DNA from: Massilia alkalitolerans DSM 17462
GTDB taxonomy: Bacteria; Pseudomonadota; Gammaproteobacteria; Burkholderiales; Burkholderiaceae_D
Assembly: GCF_000427785.1 (NCBI RefSeq)
Contig: NZ_ATYR01000003.1
Span: forward strand, 169,196-233,195
Length of the DNA: 64,000 nt
Direction of reading: 5' to 3'
Shown: positions 1 to 10,676 of the stretch, piece by piece
Numbering within the stretch: the first letter of the stretch is position 1
Layout of the letters: every line of letters begins with the position of its first letter
Made by a program: the position numbers and the translations under genes
The notes under the pieces: model-generated
Told to the model about the DNA's origin: nothing
What the model saw: only the letters and a program-made list of their open reading frames with translations
The model's database searches: none

Positions 1-165
1 GGCCAGCAACAAGGGCAGGAACAGGGACAGCAACAGGCGCAGCCCCAGAACCAGCAGCAGGCGCACGACGTGGACGGCCTGGCGGACAAGAAGCCCGAAG
101 AGCTGACACCGGAAGAGCTGAGGCTGATGGCCGACACGATGCCGGGCGAAGGACCGGGCGATTGA
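1..165 (+). CDS. Gln-rich protein, C-terminal fragment
   Basis: The window opens inside a gene read in the frame of base 1 and ending at TGA 163-165, leaving 54 residues. The first 20 residues are about 60% Gln, followed by an acidic tail with a short E-E-L-T-P-E-E-L-R-L helix-like stretch. The low-complexity Gln tract suggests a disordered or linker segment. No domain is recognisable and no function can be assigned from this fragment. A membrane-peptide gene follows one base later, so the two are probably cotranscribed. Confidence 0.6.
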   Translation, partial: GQQQGQEQGQQQAQPQNQQQAHDVDGLADKKPEELTPEELRLMADTMPGEGPGD

Positions 166-166
166 G

Positions 167-265
167 ATGTTCTTATTCTTCTCGAACAAACTCGGCTGCC
201 TCGGCTCCATCGCCGTCTCGATCGTGCTGACGCTGATCGTGCTGCTCCTGATCGGCGTGTTCTGA
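167..265 (+). CDS. Small single-span membrane peptide, 32 aa
   Basis: ATG 167 lies two bases after the TGA of the upstream Gln-rich gene and gives a 32-residue product ending at TGA 263-265. Residues 12-32 are an unbroken hydrophobic run (L, I, V, G, A), enough for one transmembrane helix; residues 1-10 carry one Lys and one Asn. Translation is most likely coupled to the upstream gene, since no separate promoter space exists. The function is unknown. The tight coupling and membrane-like composition support it, but ORFs this short can occur by chance. Confidence 0.5.
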   Translation: MFLFFSNKLGCLGSIAVSIVLTLIVLLLIGVF

Positions 266-272
266 AGCGGCC

Positions 273-524
273 CTACTTCTTCAGCGTACGCACGTAGGCC
301 AGGACCTCGTCCTCGCTCCCCTCGCCCACCGCCTCGGCGGCAGTCTTGCCGCCGAGCGCGGGCTGCGGCTCGTTCATCCATGCGCTGGCGGCGTCATCGC
401 TGCCGACGATGCCGCGCACTTCGTGCATGACCGTGTAATAGGCCTGCGCCTTGCGCGACTGCTGGCCAAAGCGGGCCTGCAGCGCCGCAAAGGCATCCGG
501 CTTGATGGAATCGCCTCCTGCCAT
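273..524 (-). CDS. Solo MbcA/ParS (DUF2384)-type toxin-binding domain protein, 83 aa
   Basis: The second half contains a W-M-N-E-P-Q-P-A-L-G-G-K-T stretch followed by an acidic helix and V-R-T-L. This is the signature of the Xre/MbcA/ParS antitoxin toxin-binding domain (DUF2384), in which a Trp/Pro/LGGKTP-like loop precedes a terminal helix. The N-terminal 45 residues are short and do not show a clear helix-turn-helix, so DNA binding is doubtful. Such antitoxins normally sit beside a RES-domain NADase toxin; none is present here. The gene starts 11 bases after the stop of the upstream binding-protein gene and is probably in its transcript. The family call is an inference from the motif. Confidence 0.6.
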   Translation of the reverse strand: MAGGDSIKPDAFAALQARFGQQSRKAQAYYTVMHEVRGIVGSDDAASAWMNEPQPALGGKTAAEAVGEGSEDEVLAYVRTLKK

Positions 525-535
525 GGCCGTGCTCC

Positions 536-1663
536 TTATTTGGTGACGGTGAGCAGCGAACGCTTGCCGCCCTTGAACGAATACAGCGTGATGGTGCCGT
601 CCTTGACGTCGCCGCGCGCGTCGAAGGCGATCGGCCCGGTCACGCCCTTGTGCTGGATCCTGGCCAGCACCGGCAGGTATTTCGCCGGCTGGCTGGAGCC
701 GGCCTTCACCATCGCCTCGGCCATGGTCATCACCGCGTCATAGGCATACGGGGCGTTGATCTGGACGTCGATGCCGAAGCGCTTTTTATAATCGGCGCGG
801 AACTTGTCCATGGCGGCGCGGGCTTCGCCCTGCACGCCGCCCGCTTCCGCGCACACCACCTGGCCGTCCGCCATGGTGCCGCCGGAGAGCTTGTGGATCT
901 CGTCCGAGCACAGGCCGTCGCCGCCCATCATGCGCACGTTCATGCCGAGCTGCTTCATCTGGCGCAGCATGGGGCCGGCGGTGGCGCTCATGCCGCCGAA
1001 GAAGACTAGGTCCGGCTTGGTGGCGCGGATGCGGGTAATGATGGCGGAAAAATCGGTCGCCTTGTCGTGCGTGAATTCCTTGGCGACGACGCTGCCGCCC
1101 TGGCTCTGCAGGCTGCGCGCGAATTCGGTGACCAGGCCCTGGCCGTAGGCGGTGCGGTCGTCGACCACGGCCACGCGCCTGGCCTTCATGGTGCCGGTCG
1201 CGTAGCGGCCCAGCGCCTGGCCCAGCTGCACGTCGTTGGCCACCACGCGGAAGGTGGTGTTGAAGCCCTGGCGGGTGTACATCGGCGAGGTCGACGAGGG
1301 CGATATCTGCGGGATGCCCGCAGCATGGTAGATCTTCGAAGCCGGGATGGTCGTGCCCGAGGTCTCGTGGCCGACCATGCCGTTGATCTTCGCGTCCACC
1401 AGTTTCTGCGCCACGGCGGTGGCCTGTTTCGGTTCACCGGCGTCGTCCTCGGCTACCAGCTCGAAGCGGACCTTCTTGCCGCCGATGCTGACGCCCTTGG
1501 CGTTGAGCGCCTCGATCGCCATGCGCGCACCGTTCTCGGTGTCCTTGCCGAAGTAGGCCACCGGGCCGGTCACGGCCGCCGCATGGCCGATCCGGACCAC
1601 TTCCTGGGCCGAGGCCAGGCCGGCTGCAGCCAGGCCAGCCAACAGGACTGCTTGCTTCTTCAT
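536..1663 (-). CDS. livK: Branched-chain amino acid ABC transporter substrate-binding protein
   Basis: A 375-residue periplasmic binding protein of the LivJ/LivK (type I fold) family. Residues 1-19 (MKKQAVLLAGLAAAGLASA) are a Sec signal peptide. The mature protein begins with V-R-I-G-H-A-A-A-V-T-G-P-V-A-Y-F-G-K, the usual first strand and ligand loop, and contains the G-M-V-G-H-E-T-S-G-T segment near residue 100. The ATG at 1663 is chosen over one 54 bases upstream because of the signal peptide and an AGAGGA ribosome site just before it. No permease (LivHM) or ATPase (LivGF) genes are in the window, so it is an orphan receptor. The exact ligand is not predictable. Confidence 0.9.
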   Translation of the reverse strand: MKKQAVLLAGLAAAGLASAQEVVRIGHAAAVTGPVAYFGKDTENGARMAIEALNAKGVSIGGKKVRFELVAEDDAGEPKQATAVAQKLVDAKINGMVGHETSGTTIPASKIYHAAGIPQISPSSTSPMYTRQGFNTTFRVVANDVQLGQALGRYATGTMKARRVAVVDDRTAYGQGLVTEFARSLQSQGGSVVAKEFTHDKATDFSAIITRIRATKPDLVFFGGMSATAGPMLRQMKQLGMNVRMMGGDGLCSDEIHKLSGGTMADGQVVCAEAGGVQGEARAAMDKFRADYKKRFGIDVQINAPYAYDAVMTMAEAMVKAGSSQPAKYLPVLARIQHKGVTGPIAFDARGDVKDGTITLYSFKGGKRSLLTVTK

Positions 1664-1888
1664 CGATTCCTCTAGATATCCGCTCAGGGCCCGCTGCCCT
1701 GTGAGCAAAGGGAGCATTCTACCGTTACCGTGCCGCGCCTGCCGAACGCCCCCATGGCGAATGTGACAATTGGCGAGAATTCAAGGACCAAAACGCGGGT
1801 ATCCTGCGCGCCTTATACAAGAACGAGAGGGGCCGGCAGCGCCGAGCGACCCTCCGGCACCACGGAGACCACCATTCTTACCCTCGCC

Positions 1889-2182
1889 ATGCGACCTGCC
1901 GCCTCCCTTGCGGCGTGCATCCTGCTGTCGTGCGTGCTGGCCCCGGCCGCGGCACGCCAGCCGGCGTCACACCATCTCGCCGCCGGCTGCGGCGCCGGCA
2001 AGGCCTGCGCCGCCGCTCGCCATCGCAGCACGAAGCAAGCGCCGGAATGCGGCCGCCTGCGCGCGGCCATCGTGGAAGCCGAACAATCGGAGCGGCGGGT
2101 GCGCGCCGCGATGATGGAATCGGTGCAGCTGGACCTGCTCAGCCTGCGCAAGCGCTACCGCAAACTGGGCTGCCGCGCCTAG
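1889..2182 (+). CDS. Small secreted Cys-containing protein, 97 aa
   Basis: Starting at ATG 1889, the product has a typical Sec signal (M-R-P-A-A-S-L-A-A-C-I-L-L-S-C-V-L-A-P-A-A-A-R). A short Cys/His/Ala-rich segment follows, then a basic amphipathic C-terminal helix rich in Glu, Arg and Leu that ends L-R-K-R-Y-R-K-L-G-C. Mature-region cysteines (about residues 34, 39, 54 and 95) could form disulphides in the periplasm. It converges on the TonB receptor gene, whose stop is 3 bases beyond its own. I do not recognise the family. Confidence 0.55.
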   Translation: MRPAASLAACILLSCVLAPAAARQPASHHLAAGCGAGKACAAARHRSTKQAPECGRLRAAIVEAEQSERRVRAAMMESVQLDLLSLRKRYRKLGCRA

Positions 2183-2185
2183 GGC

Positions 2186-4330
2186 CTACAGCGATTGTTC
2201 CCACACCAGGCGCCAGGTCGGGCGCAGCTGGTAGACCGTTGCGCGTTCGAGCGGCCTGCTTCCCTCGTAGGCCAGGCGTTCCAGGTAGTCGCGTTGTGAC
2301 AGGCTGGCCACGGACAGGCGCAATCGCGAGCGCGCGTCCCGCTTCCATACCGCATACAGGTCGAGCTGGCGCCGGCTGCCGTCGTCGCTATGGATCAGCG
2401 CGCTCGCGCGGCTCGCCACCCGTCCCTGGTAACTCCAGGTGCCGCCCAGGTCAAAGCGGCCGGTTGGCGCCGCGTAGTCCAGCCCGAGATTGCCGCTGTA
2501 CGCCGGCTGGCCTTCGATACGGTTGTCCGGCCCCGGCACGCTGTCCAGGCGCGACCAGTTGCGCGCCAGGTTGATGCGTCCTGACAGCGCGCCGCGCGTC
2601 AGCTTGCCTTCGAACTCGATGCCGCGCACCAATGCGCTGCCCGCGTTGTCGGGGGTGGCGGTCCACACGCCGCGGCTCTCGCCGATGCGCGTCAGCGTGA
2701 TGTCGTGGATGCGCTTGTGGAACAGGCTCACGCTCACCATGTCTGCCGCGCCGAAGTAGCGCTCCCAGGCCAGGTCGACGGCCAGGGCGAGTTCGGGCCG
2801 CAGACCGGGGTTGCCCTGCTGGTCCGGATTGGTGGCGCTGTTGTTGTTGTCGACCGTGTAGCGGCGCGGCAGCAGCTGGACAATGTTCGGCGCCTTGTAG
2901 GTGCGGCTGACCGCGAAGCGAAACCCGTCGCGCGCTCCGGTGTCGCCTTCCGCCCGCTGCGGCTTGAACAAGGTCTGGAACACGGGACTCCAGGCGCCCG
3001 CGTCGACATCCACCGGCGCAGCCGCATTGCCTTCGCCCGTCGTGCGCAAGTCTTCGCGCCGCAGGCCAGCATAAGCGGACCAGCCTGGACCGATGTCCCA
3101 CTCATCCTGGATGAAGAAGGCGCTGCGTACCACGCTGGCGCGGTAGTCCTCGTCGCTGGAGAACAGCAGCGTGCCGCGGGGATCGACATGCCGTTCGCGC
3201 CGGTATTCGCTGCGCCCCTTGCGGCCGAACTCCCATCCGGCCGCCAGGGAGTGGCTGCCCCACAGCGGGCGGCGCCAGCTGCCGCTGAACGTCCATTCGC
3301 GTTCGACCGGGCCGGAAGCAACCAGATGGGACTCGAGGGGGCGATCCTGCGCATCCATGCCCCGGTAGACGAAGCCGGCCTCGCGCTTCATCTGGAAGCC
3401 TGACAGCTTGGCGTTCAGGCGGGCGCCGCCCTCCAGCCTGCGCGTCCAGGCCAGGTCGGCGTAGGCGTGCAGGGGACGGGTCTCGAAGCTTTGGTACGCG
3501 TGCGGGAACGGCGTCGACTGGCCAATCTCGGTCGTCTCCTTTTCGCGCTTGACGTTGTCGATGTGGCGCCTGCGCAGGTAGCCCTGCGCGCTGATGCTGT
3601 CGACCGCGTTCGGCTGCCAGCTCAGGCGCGGCGCCAGTTCCAGGATGTCCTCGACCTGGTGGTCGGTCCAGGCGGTGCGCCGCAGCAAGGCAGGGTCCGA
3701 TCCCGCCTCGGTGCTGAGGGCCGCGACCGGATTCAGGTTGCGCTTGACGGTCGCGGCCACGGTGTAGGCGAGCGCTCCCGCGCGGCCGCTGTGCTGGGCA
3801 AGCAGCTGCGGCGCCGCATGGCCGCGCTGGAAGGCGCTGCCCGCCTTGATCTCGTTCGCGCTCTCGTTCCTTGCCGGGCCGGCGCGCCGCAAGACGATAT
3901 TGATGGCGCCGGCCACCGCCTGGCTGCTGGTTTCGGCGGTGGCGGCGCGCTGGATCTCGATGCGTTCGATCAGCTCGGGACTGATCGATTCGAGCGAGAA
4001 GCCGCCCGGCGCAGGCACGCCGTTCAGCAGGATCGCCACATAGCCGCTGCCCAGGCCGCGCATGCGGATGGCGGCTTCCTTCCCCGGGCTGGCGTCGAGC
4101 GTGATGCCGGGCTGGCGTTTCAATACCTCAAGCAGGCTGGCGTCGCCCTGGCGCAGGATCTCGTCGCGCCCGACGACGATGGCGGTGGTGGTCGACTGCG
4201 CGCGGCCGTTCGCTGCGCCGGCCTTGACGACGACCTGCTGGATGGGCTGTGGAGCGGCGGTCTGGGCGGATGCGCAGGCGTGCGCCGCCAGCAGCAGCGC
4301 GCCTGCGCCGCGGGTTCGGGTCATTCGCAT
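2186..4330 (-). CDS. TonB-dependent outer-membrane receptor, 714 aa
   Basis: A signal peptide (cleavage near A-C-A-S-A-Q) is followed by a plug domain at about residues 50-150, with the hallmarks L-L-E-V-L-K-R-Q-P-G-I, I-R-M-R-G-L-G-S-G-Y and I-E-R-I-E-I-Q-R. A beta-barrel of about 560 residues follows. The extreme C-terminus ends in an aromatic-containing strand (W-R-L-V-W-E-Q-S-L), as expected for BAM recognition. The receptor would take up a siderophore, vitamin or other large ligand across the outer membrane using TonB; nothing in the sequence fixes the substrate. It starts 8 bases after the stop of the PBP4-type gene, so the two form an operon, an unusual pairing. Confidence 0.9.
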   Translation of the reverse strand: MRMTRTRGAGALLLAAHACASAQTAAPQPIQQVVVKAGAANGRAQSTTTAIVVGRDEILRQGDASLLEVLKRQPGITLDASPGKEAAIRMRGLGSGYVAILLNGVPAPGGFSLESISPELIERIEIQRAATAETSSQAVAGAINIVLRRAGPARNESANEIKAGSAFQRGHAAPQLLAQHSGRAGALAYTVAATVKRNLNPVAALSTEAGSDPALLRRTAWTDHQVEDILELAPRLSWQPNAVDSISAQGYLRRRHIDNVKREKETTEIGQSTPFPHAYQSFETRPLHAYADLAWTRRLEGGARLNAKLSGFQMKREAGFVYRGMDAQDRPLESHLVASGPVEREWTFSGSWRRPLWGSHSLAAGWEFGRKGRSEYRRERHVDPRGTLLFSSDEDYRASVVRSAFFIQDEWDIGPGWSAYAGLRREDLRTTGEGNAAAPVDVDAGAWSPVFQTLFKPQRAEGDTGARDGFRFAVSRTYKAPNIVQLLPRRYTVDNNNSATNPDQQGNPGLRPELALAVDLAWERYFGAADMVSVSLFHKRIHDITLTRIGESRGVWTATPDNAGSALVRGIEFEGKLTRGALSGRINLARNWSRLDSVPGPDNRIEGQPAYSGNLGLDYAAPTGRFDLGGTWSYQGRVASRASALIHSDDGSRRQLDLYAVWKRDARSRLRLSVASLSQRDYLERLAYEGSRPLERATVYQLRPTWRLVWEQSL

Positions 4331-4338
4331 GGTAGGAA

Positions 4339-5805
4339 TCAGTCAGGTGGATGGAAGGTCGGTGTGTCGGCTGCGGCGGCGTTTCCGTCGGCGACCCAGA
4401 GGATCAGCTGGTCCAGCACGGCCCTGCCCCTGCCCTCGCCCGCCTGCGGGTCGTTGACGAAGGCCGCCACGATCCAGTCCTGTCCGCGCCGGTCGCGCAC
4501 GTAGCCGGCCAGCGCCGCGACGTCGCGCAGCGTGCCGGTCTTCAGGCGCGCATTGCCGGCCGCGGGGCCGGTCTTCAGGCGGTTCTTCATGGTGCCGTCC
4601 AGCGCCACGATCGGCAGGCTGGCGGAAAATTCCGGAGACCAGCGGCCCGCCGCGGCGGACTTGAGCAAGGCGGACAGCTGTGCGCTGCTTAAGCGCTCGA
4701 TGCGCGACAGGCCGGAGCCGTTCTCGATGACGATGCCGGACGTGTCGACGCCCTGGGCGGCGATCCAGTCGAGGACGCGCCGGCGCGCCCGTTCGAGCGT
4801 CGGCAGGCCCGCGCTCCCGCGCGCCGTGGCGCCCAGCGTCAGGTAGACCATGCGCGCCTTGACCGCGTGCGAGTCCTTGTTGATGGCGCGGACCGTCTCC
4901 GCCAGGGTCTCGAACTGGCGCTCGACCAGCACGGCCGCACGGGCGGGGACCTTGCCCTCGCGGGCGCGTCCGCGCCACCGGCCGCCCATCTCTTCCCACA
5001 GCGCGCGCACCAGGCGTTCGATGTAGAGGTCACGGTCGAGCGTGTGCAGTTCGACGGCCTTGCTGCAGTCGCGAGGAAAGCTTCCGTTCAGGATGATGCG
5101 CACCAGGGCGCCCTGTTCCTCTACCCTTGGCTGCTGCCAGGTCTCGCGCCAATCCTTGCACGGCAAGTCGTTGGGCGTCATCCGGTTCAGCACGGACACC
5201 CCGGACAGCGGCGGCGTGGCCTGCACCGCCACTGTCGATGCATCCGAGGACAGCGTGTAGGTGACCAGGTAGTCCGACAGCGCCAGCGCGTCTGGGATGA
5301 CGTTGTACGACGCGTCCGGCATGTCGTCGAAAGGGGGCGCACCGATGTCGAGCCGGGTCGGCTGGAACAGGGTCCGGTCCAGCACCAGGTCCCCGCCGAT
5401 GGAGACGATGCCGCTGTTACGCAGGCTGCGCAGCATGCCGCCCAGCCGCTCCCAGCTCAGGTTGGGGTCGCCCCCGCCCAGCAGGTACAGGTCGCCTTTC
5501 AGCTCGCCGTTTTCAAGCCTGGCGTCGGCAAGCATGGCCGTGGTCCAGCGGTGCGCGGGGCCCAGCACATCCAGGGCCGCCAGGGTCGTCACCAGCTTCA
5601 TGGTCGACGCCGGGTTGAGCGCGCGGCGCTCGCCGACTGCCTGCGCCGGCGCCGGCCTTCCTGCCAGGGCCTCGATCCGGTAGCTCAGTGCGCCGGCAGG
5701 GATGCCCTGGCGCGCCAGTTCCTGTTCGACCGCGGGAGGCATGGCGGCGGCATGCGAGGCCGCCAGGAAGACGGCCAGGATCAAACAAAGGATGCGAAAG
5801 GGCAT
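4339..5805 (-). CDS. dacB: D-alanyl-D-alanine carboxypeptidase/endopeptidase (PBP4, peptidase S13)
   Basis: A 488-residue periplasmic S13 peptidase-family protein that trims or cleaves peptidoglycan peptides. A signal peptide covers residues 1-22. The SxxK motif is S67-T-M-K70, and KTG is K422-T-G424 followed by T-L-R-D. The G-S-G-L-S-R segment typical of the family is also present. The SxN motif, normally S-N-N or S-D-N inside an N-K-x-S-N-N-V-x-A stretch, is here S312-H-A314, so the conserved Asn is missing. This predicts weak or altered catalysis, or a regulatory or binding role. The gene is first in a two-gene unit with the TonB receptor downstream. Family assignment is secure; full activity is not. 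Confidence 0.9.
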   Translation of the reverse strand: MPFRILCLILAVFLAASHAAAMPPAVEQELARQGIPAGALSYRIEALAGRPAPAQAVGERRALNPASTMKLVTTLAALDVLGPAHRWTTAMLADARLENGELKGDLYLLGGGDPNLSWERLGGMLRSLRNSGIVSIGGDLVLDRTLFQPTRLDIGAPPFDDMPDASYNVIPDALALSDYLVTYTLSSDASTVAVQATPPLSGVSVLNRMTPNDLPCKDWRETWQQPRVEEQGALVRIILNGSFPRDCSKAVELHTLDRDLYIERLVRALWEEMGGRWRGRAREGKVPARAAVLVERQFETLAETVRAINKDSHAVKARMVYLTLGATARGSAGLPTLERARRRVLDWIAAQGVDTSGIVIENGSGLSRIERLSSAQLSALLKSAAAGRWSPEFSASLPIVALDGTMKNRLKTGPAAGNARLKTGTLRDVAALAGYVRDRRGQDWIVAAFVNDPQAGEGRGRAVLDQLILWVADGNAAAADTPTFHPPD

Positions 5806-5957
5806 GGTGGTTTCGCGATGCGCTCAACAATGGACCTGGCTATTCTGCGCACCCTCGCGCCGGCCGCCACCCCATATGTGACGAATGCCCGCTTCCGTGT
5901 GATGGCATCCCCGGCAGGCCTGGTTTGGCAGCCGTTTCGCACTGCTATACTTTTCCG

Positions 5958-7058
5958 ATGAGCTCCTCCCCCTATCGCCTCCAGCCCTTCGCCAGGATCG
6001 TGCTGTCCATGGTCGTCCTGTGGACGGCCATCAGCGTGCTCGGCGCGCTCCAGACCTACAGCGACAACCTGCGCGCCGGGCAATCCAGCCACTATCCGGC
6101 GCTGCTGGCGACCTGGTTCGTCGAGTATGCCGTGCCGCTGATCGTCCTGAGCTGCATCCTGTGCATCGCGCTCACGCGCTGGCCGGCCCTGATCTCGCGT
6201 CCGCGCAACGTGGTGGCGATGTTCGCGTGCCTGGTGCTGCTGTTCCAGCCGGCCCAGTGGATGTACATGGCCTGGCAGCGCGGGATGCTGCAGGTCTCCA
6301 GCCTGGAGGACGCCTGGCAGCTCTTGATGAGAATGCTGCTGGTCGGCTGGTTCTCGACCACCGGCACCTTTGCCGCGATCCTGGCCTTCTTCTACTGGCG
6401 TCAGTCCAAGGAGCGCGAGCTGGCGTGGCAACGTTCGCAGACCGACATGCTCAACCTGCGCCTGGCGCTCGAGGAGCAGCGCATGCTGGCCCTGCGCGCC
6501 CAGCTCGAACCGCATTTCCTGTTCAACGCCCTGAACGCGATCAGCGCCCTGGTGCGCAGCGACGACAAGCGCCTGGCGCTGCAGGGCATCGGACGCCTGA
6601 GCGAGCTGCTGCGCTACGTGCTGTCCGCCAGCAGCGGCAACACCGTCACCGTCGCCGCCGAGCTGCGCTTCGTGCAGGACTACCTGGCCCTGCAGCGCCT
6701 GCGCTACGGCGAACGGCTGCGCATGCACGTCGACGGCGCCGGCGAAGCGCTGGAACACATCGCCTGCCCGCCGCTGCTGCTGCAGCCGCTGGTCGAGAAC
6801 GCGCTGCGCCACGACCTCGATTGCAGCGAAGGGCCGAGCGACATCCACCTGTCCTTCATCCGGGAACACGACGCGCTGCTGGTGCGGGTCACCAATCCGG
6901 CGCGCGGGGACCTTCCTGCCAACCCGGGCGCCGGCCTCGGGCTCGCCAACACCCGCGACCGGCTGCGCCTGATGCACCCGGAAGCCGCGCTCTTCGCCGG
7001 GCGGCAGGGCGAGCGCTTCGTCGCCGAAGTGCGCCTGCCGCTGGCGCAGGCGGATTGA
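5958..7058 (+). CDS. LytS/AlgZ-type membrane sensor histidine kinase, 366 aa
   Basis: Four hydrophobic segments (about residues 13-31, 53-72, 86-103 and 127-146) anchor the protein in the inner membrane. A coiled stretch leads to the His_kinase (PF06580) motif L-R-A-Q-L-E-P-H-F-L-F-N-A-L-N with His186 as phosphoacceptor. An N box (Q-P-L-V-E-N-A-L-R-H) and a G box (G-A-G-L-G-L-A-N-T) complete the ATPase domain. ATG 5958 is chosen because it begins just before the first membrane segment. The LytTR regulator starts 4 bases after the stop, giving a classical sensor-regulator operon. No extracytoplasmic sensor domain of any size is present, so the stimulus is likely sensed within the membrane. Confidence 0.9.
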   Translation: MSSSPYRLQPFARIVLSMVVLWTAISVLGALQTYSDNLRAGQSSHYPALLATWFVEYAVPLIVLSCILCIALTRWPALISRPRNVVAMFACLVLLFQPAQWMYMAWQRGMLQVSSLEDAWQLLMRMLLVGWFSTTGTFAAILAFFYWRQSKERELAWQRSQTDMLNLRLALEEQRMLALRAQLEPHFLFNALNAISALVRSDDKRLALQGIGRLSELLRYVLSASSGNTVTVAAELRFVQDYLALQRLRYGERLRMHVDGAGEALEHIACPPLLLQPLVENALRHDLDCSEGPSDIHLSFIREHDALLVRVTNPARGDLPANPGAGLGLANTRDRLRLMHPEAALFAGRQGERFVAEVRLPLAQAD

Positions 7059-7062
7059 CGCC

Positions 7063-7821
7063 ATGGGGATCCGCTACCTGATCGTCGACGATGAGCTGCC
7101 AAGCAGGCTGAATCTGCGCCTGGCCATGGGCGCCCACCCGGGCTGGCTGCTGGCCGGGGAATGCGGCGGGGCCGCGTCGGCACGCGCGGCGCTGGCGAGC
7201 AATGATGTCGACGTGGTGTTCCTGGACATCCAGATGCCGGGCCAGTCCGGGCTGGTGCTGGCGCGTGAGCTGAGCCGCCTGCGCGAGCCGCCGCTGGTCG
7301 TGTTCGTGACCGCCTACAGCGAGCACGCGATCGAGGCCTTCGAGGTGCATGCCCTCGACTACCTGCTCAAGCCGCTCGACGATGCGCGCCTGACGCAGGC
7401 CGTCGAACGCGCGGGGAGCATGCTGCGCCAGCGCCAGCGCGAGGCCTATGGCGCGGCGCTGCGCGGCTTCGTCGATGCCGACGGCGCGCAAAGCCTGGAC
7501 ACGATCAGCGTGCGCTCGGTCGGCCGCATCGAACAGGTCAAGGTGGGCGACATCCTGCGCATCGAATCGGCGGGCAATTATGTGGAACTGCGCCTGGCGG
7601 GACGCACGGTCCTGCACCGGATGACGCTCAGCCGCCTCGAAAGCCTGCTGGCCCCGGGGGAATTCGTGCGCGTGCACCGCGGAACGATCGTGCGGCGCAG
7701 CCAGATCGCGGGCATGGAAACCCGCGGCGACGGCACGTACTGGCTGAACCTGCGCGACGGCGAGGTCGTGGCCGTCAGCGAGCGCTATGCGGGCGCGCTG
7801 AAAAGCATCCTGACGGCGTGA
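7063..7821 (+). CDS. LytTR-family response regulator, 252 aa
   Basis: An N-terminal receiver domain (residues 1-120) has the acidic pair D9-D10, phosphorylation site D55 in V-V-F-L-D-I-Q-M-P-G, the switch T-A-Y, and K103 in L-L-K-P-L. Residues about 145-250 form a LytTR DNA-binding domain (I-S-V-R-S-V-G-R-I-E ... Y-V-E-L-R ... F-V-R-V-H-R-G-T-I-V). It should be phosphorylated by the adjacent membrane kinase and bind direct repeats upstream of its targets. No target is obvious nearby. Members of this pair in related bacteria resemble AlgZ/AlgR, but that identity is not shown here. Confidence 0.92.
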   Translation: MGIRYLIVDDELPSRLNLRLAMGAHPGWLLAGECGGAASARAALASNDVDVVFLDIQMPGQSGLVLARELSRLREPPLVVFVTAYSEHAIEAFEVHALDYLLKPLDDARLTQAVERAGSMLRQRQREAYGAALRGFVDADGAQSLDTISVRSVGRIEQVKVGDILRIESAGNYVELRLAGRTVLHRMTLSRLESLLAPGEFVRVHRGTIVRRSQIAGMETRGDGTYWLNLRDGEVVAVSERYAGALKSILTA

Positions 7822-7946
7822 TGCTCGGTTGGCGGGTGCCGACCCGCAGCGCCCTTTTACCGTTATATTCGTCAAATATGCTATGGTTCGACTCATTCAC
7901 TTTGAGTAAACCATGCTGTTGAACTTCCTCTCCACCAAGGGCGGCC

Positions 7947-10664
<2,718 letters not shown>

Positions 10665-10676
<12 letters not shown>

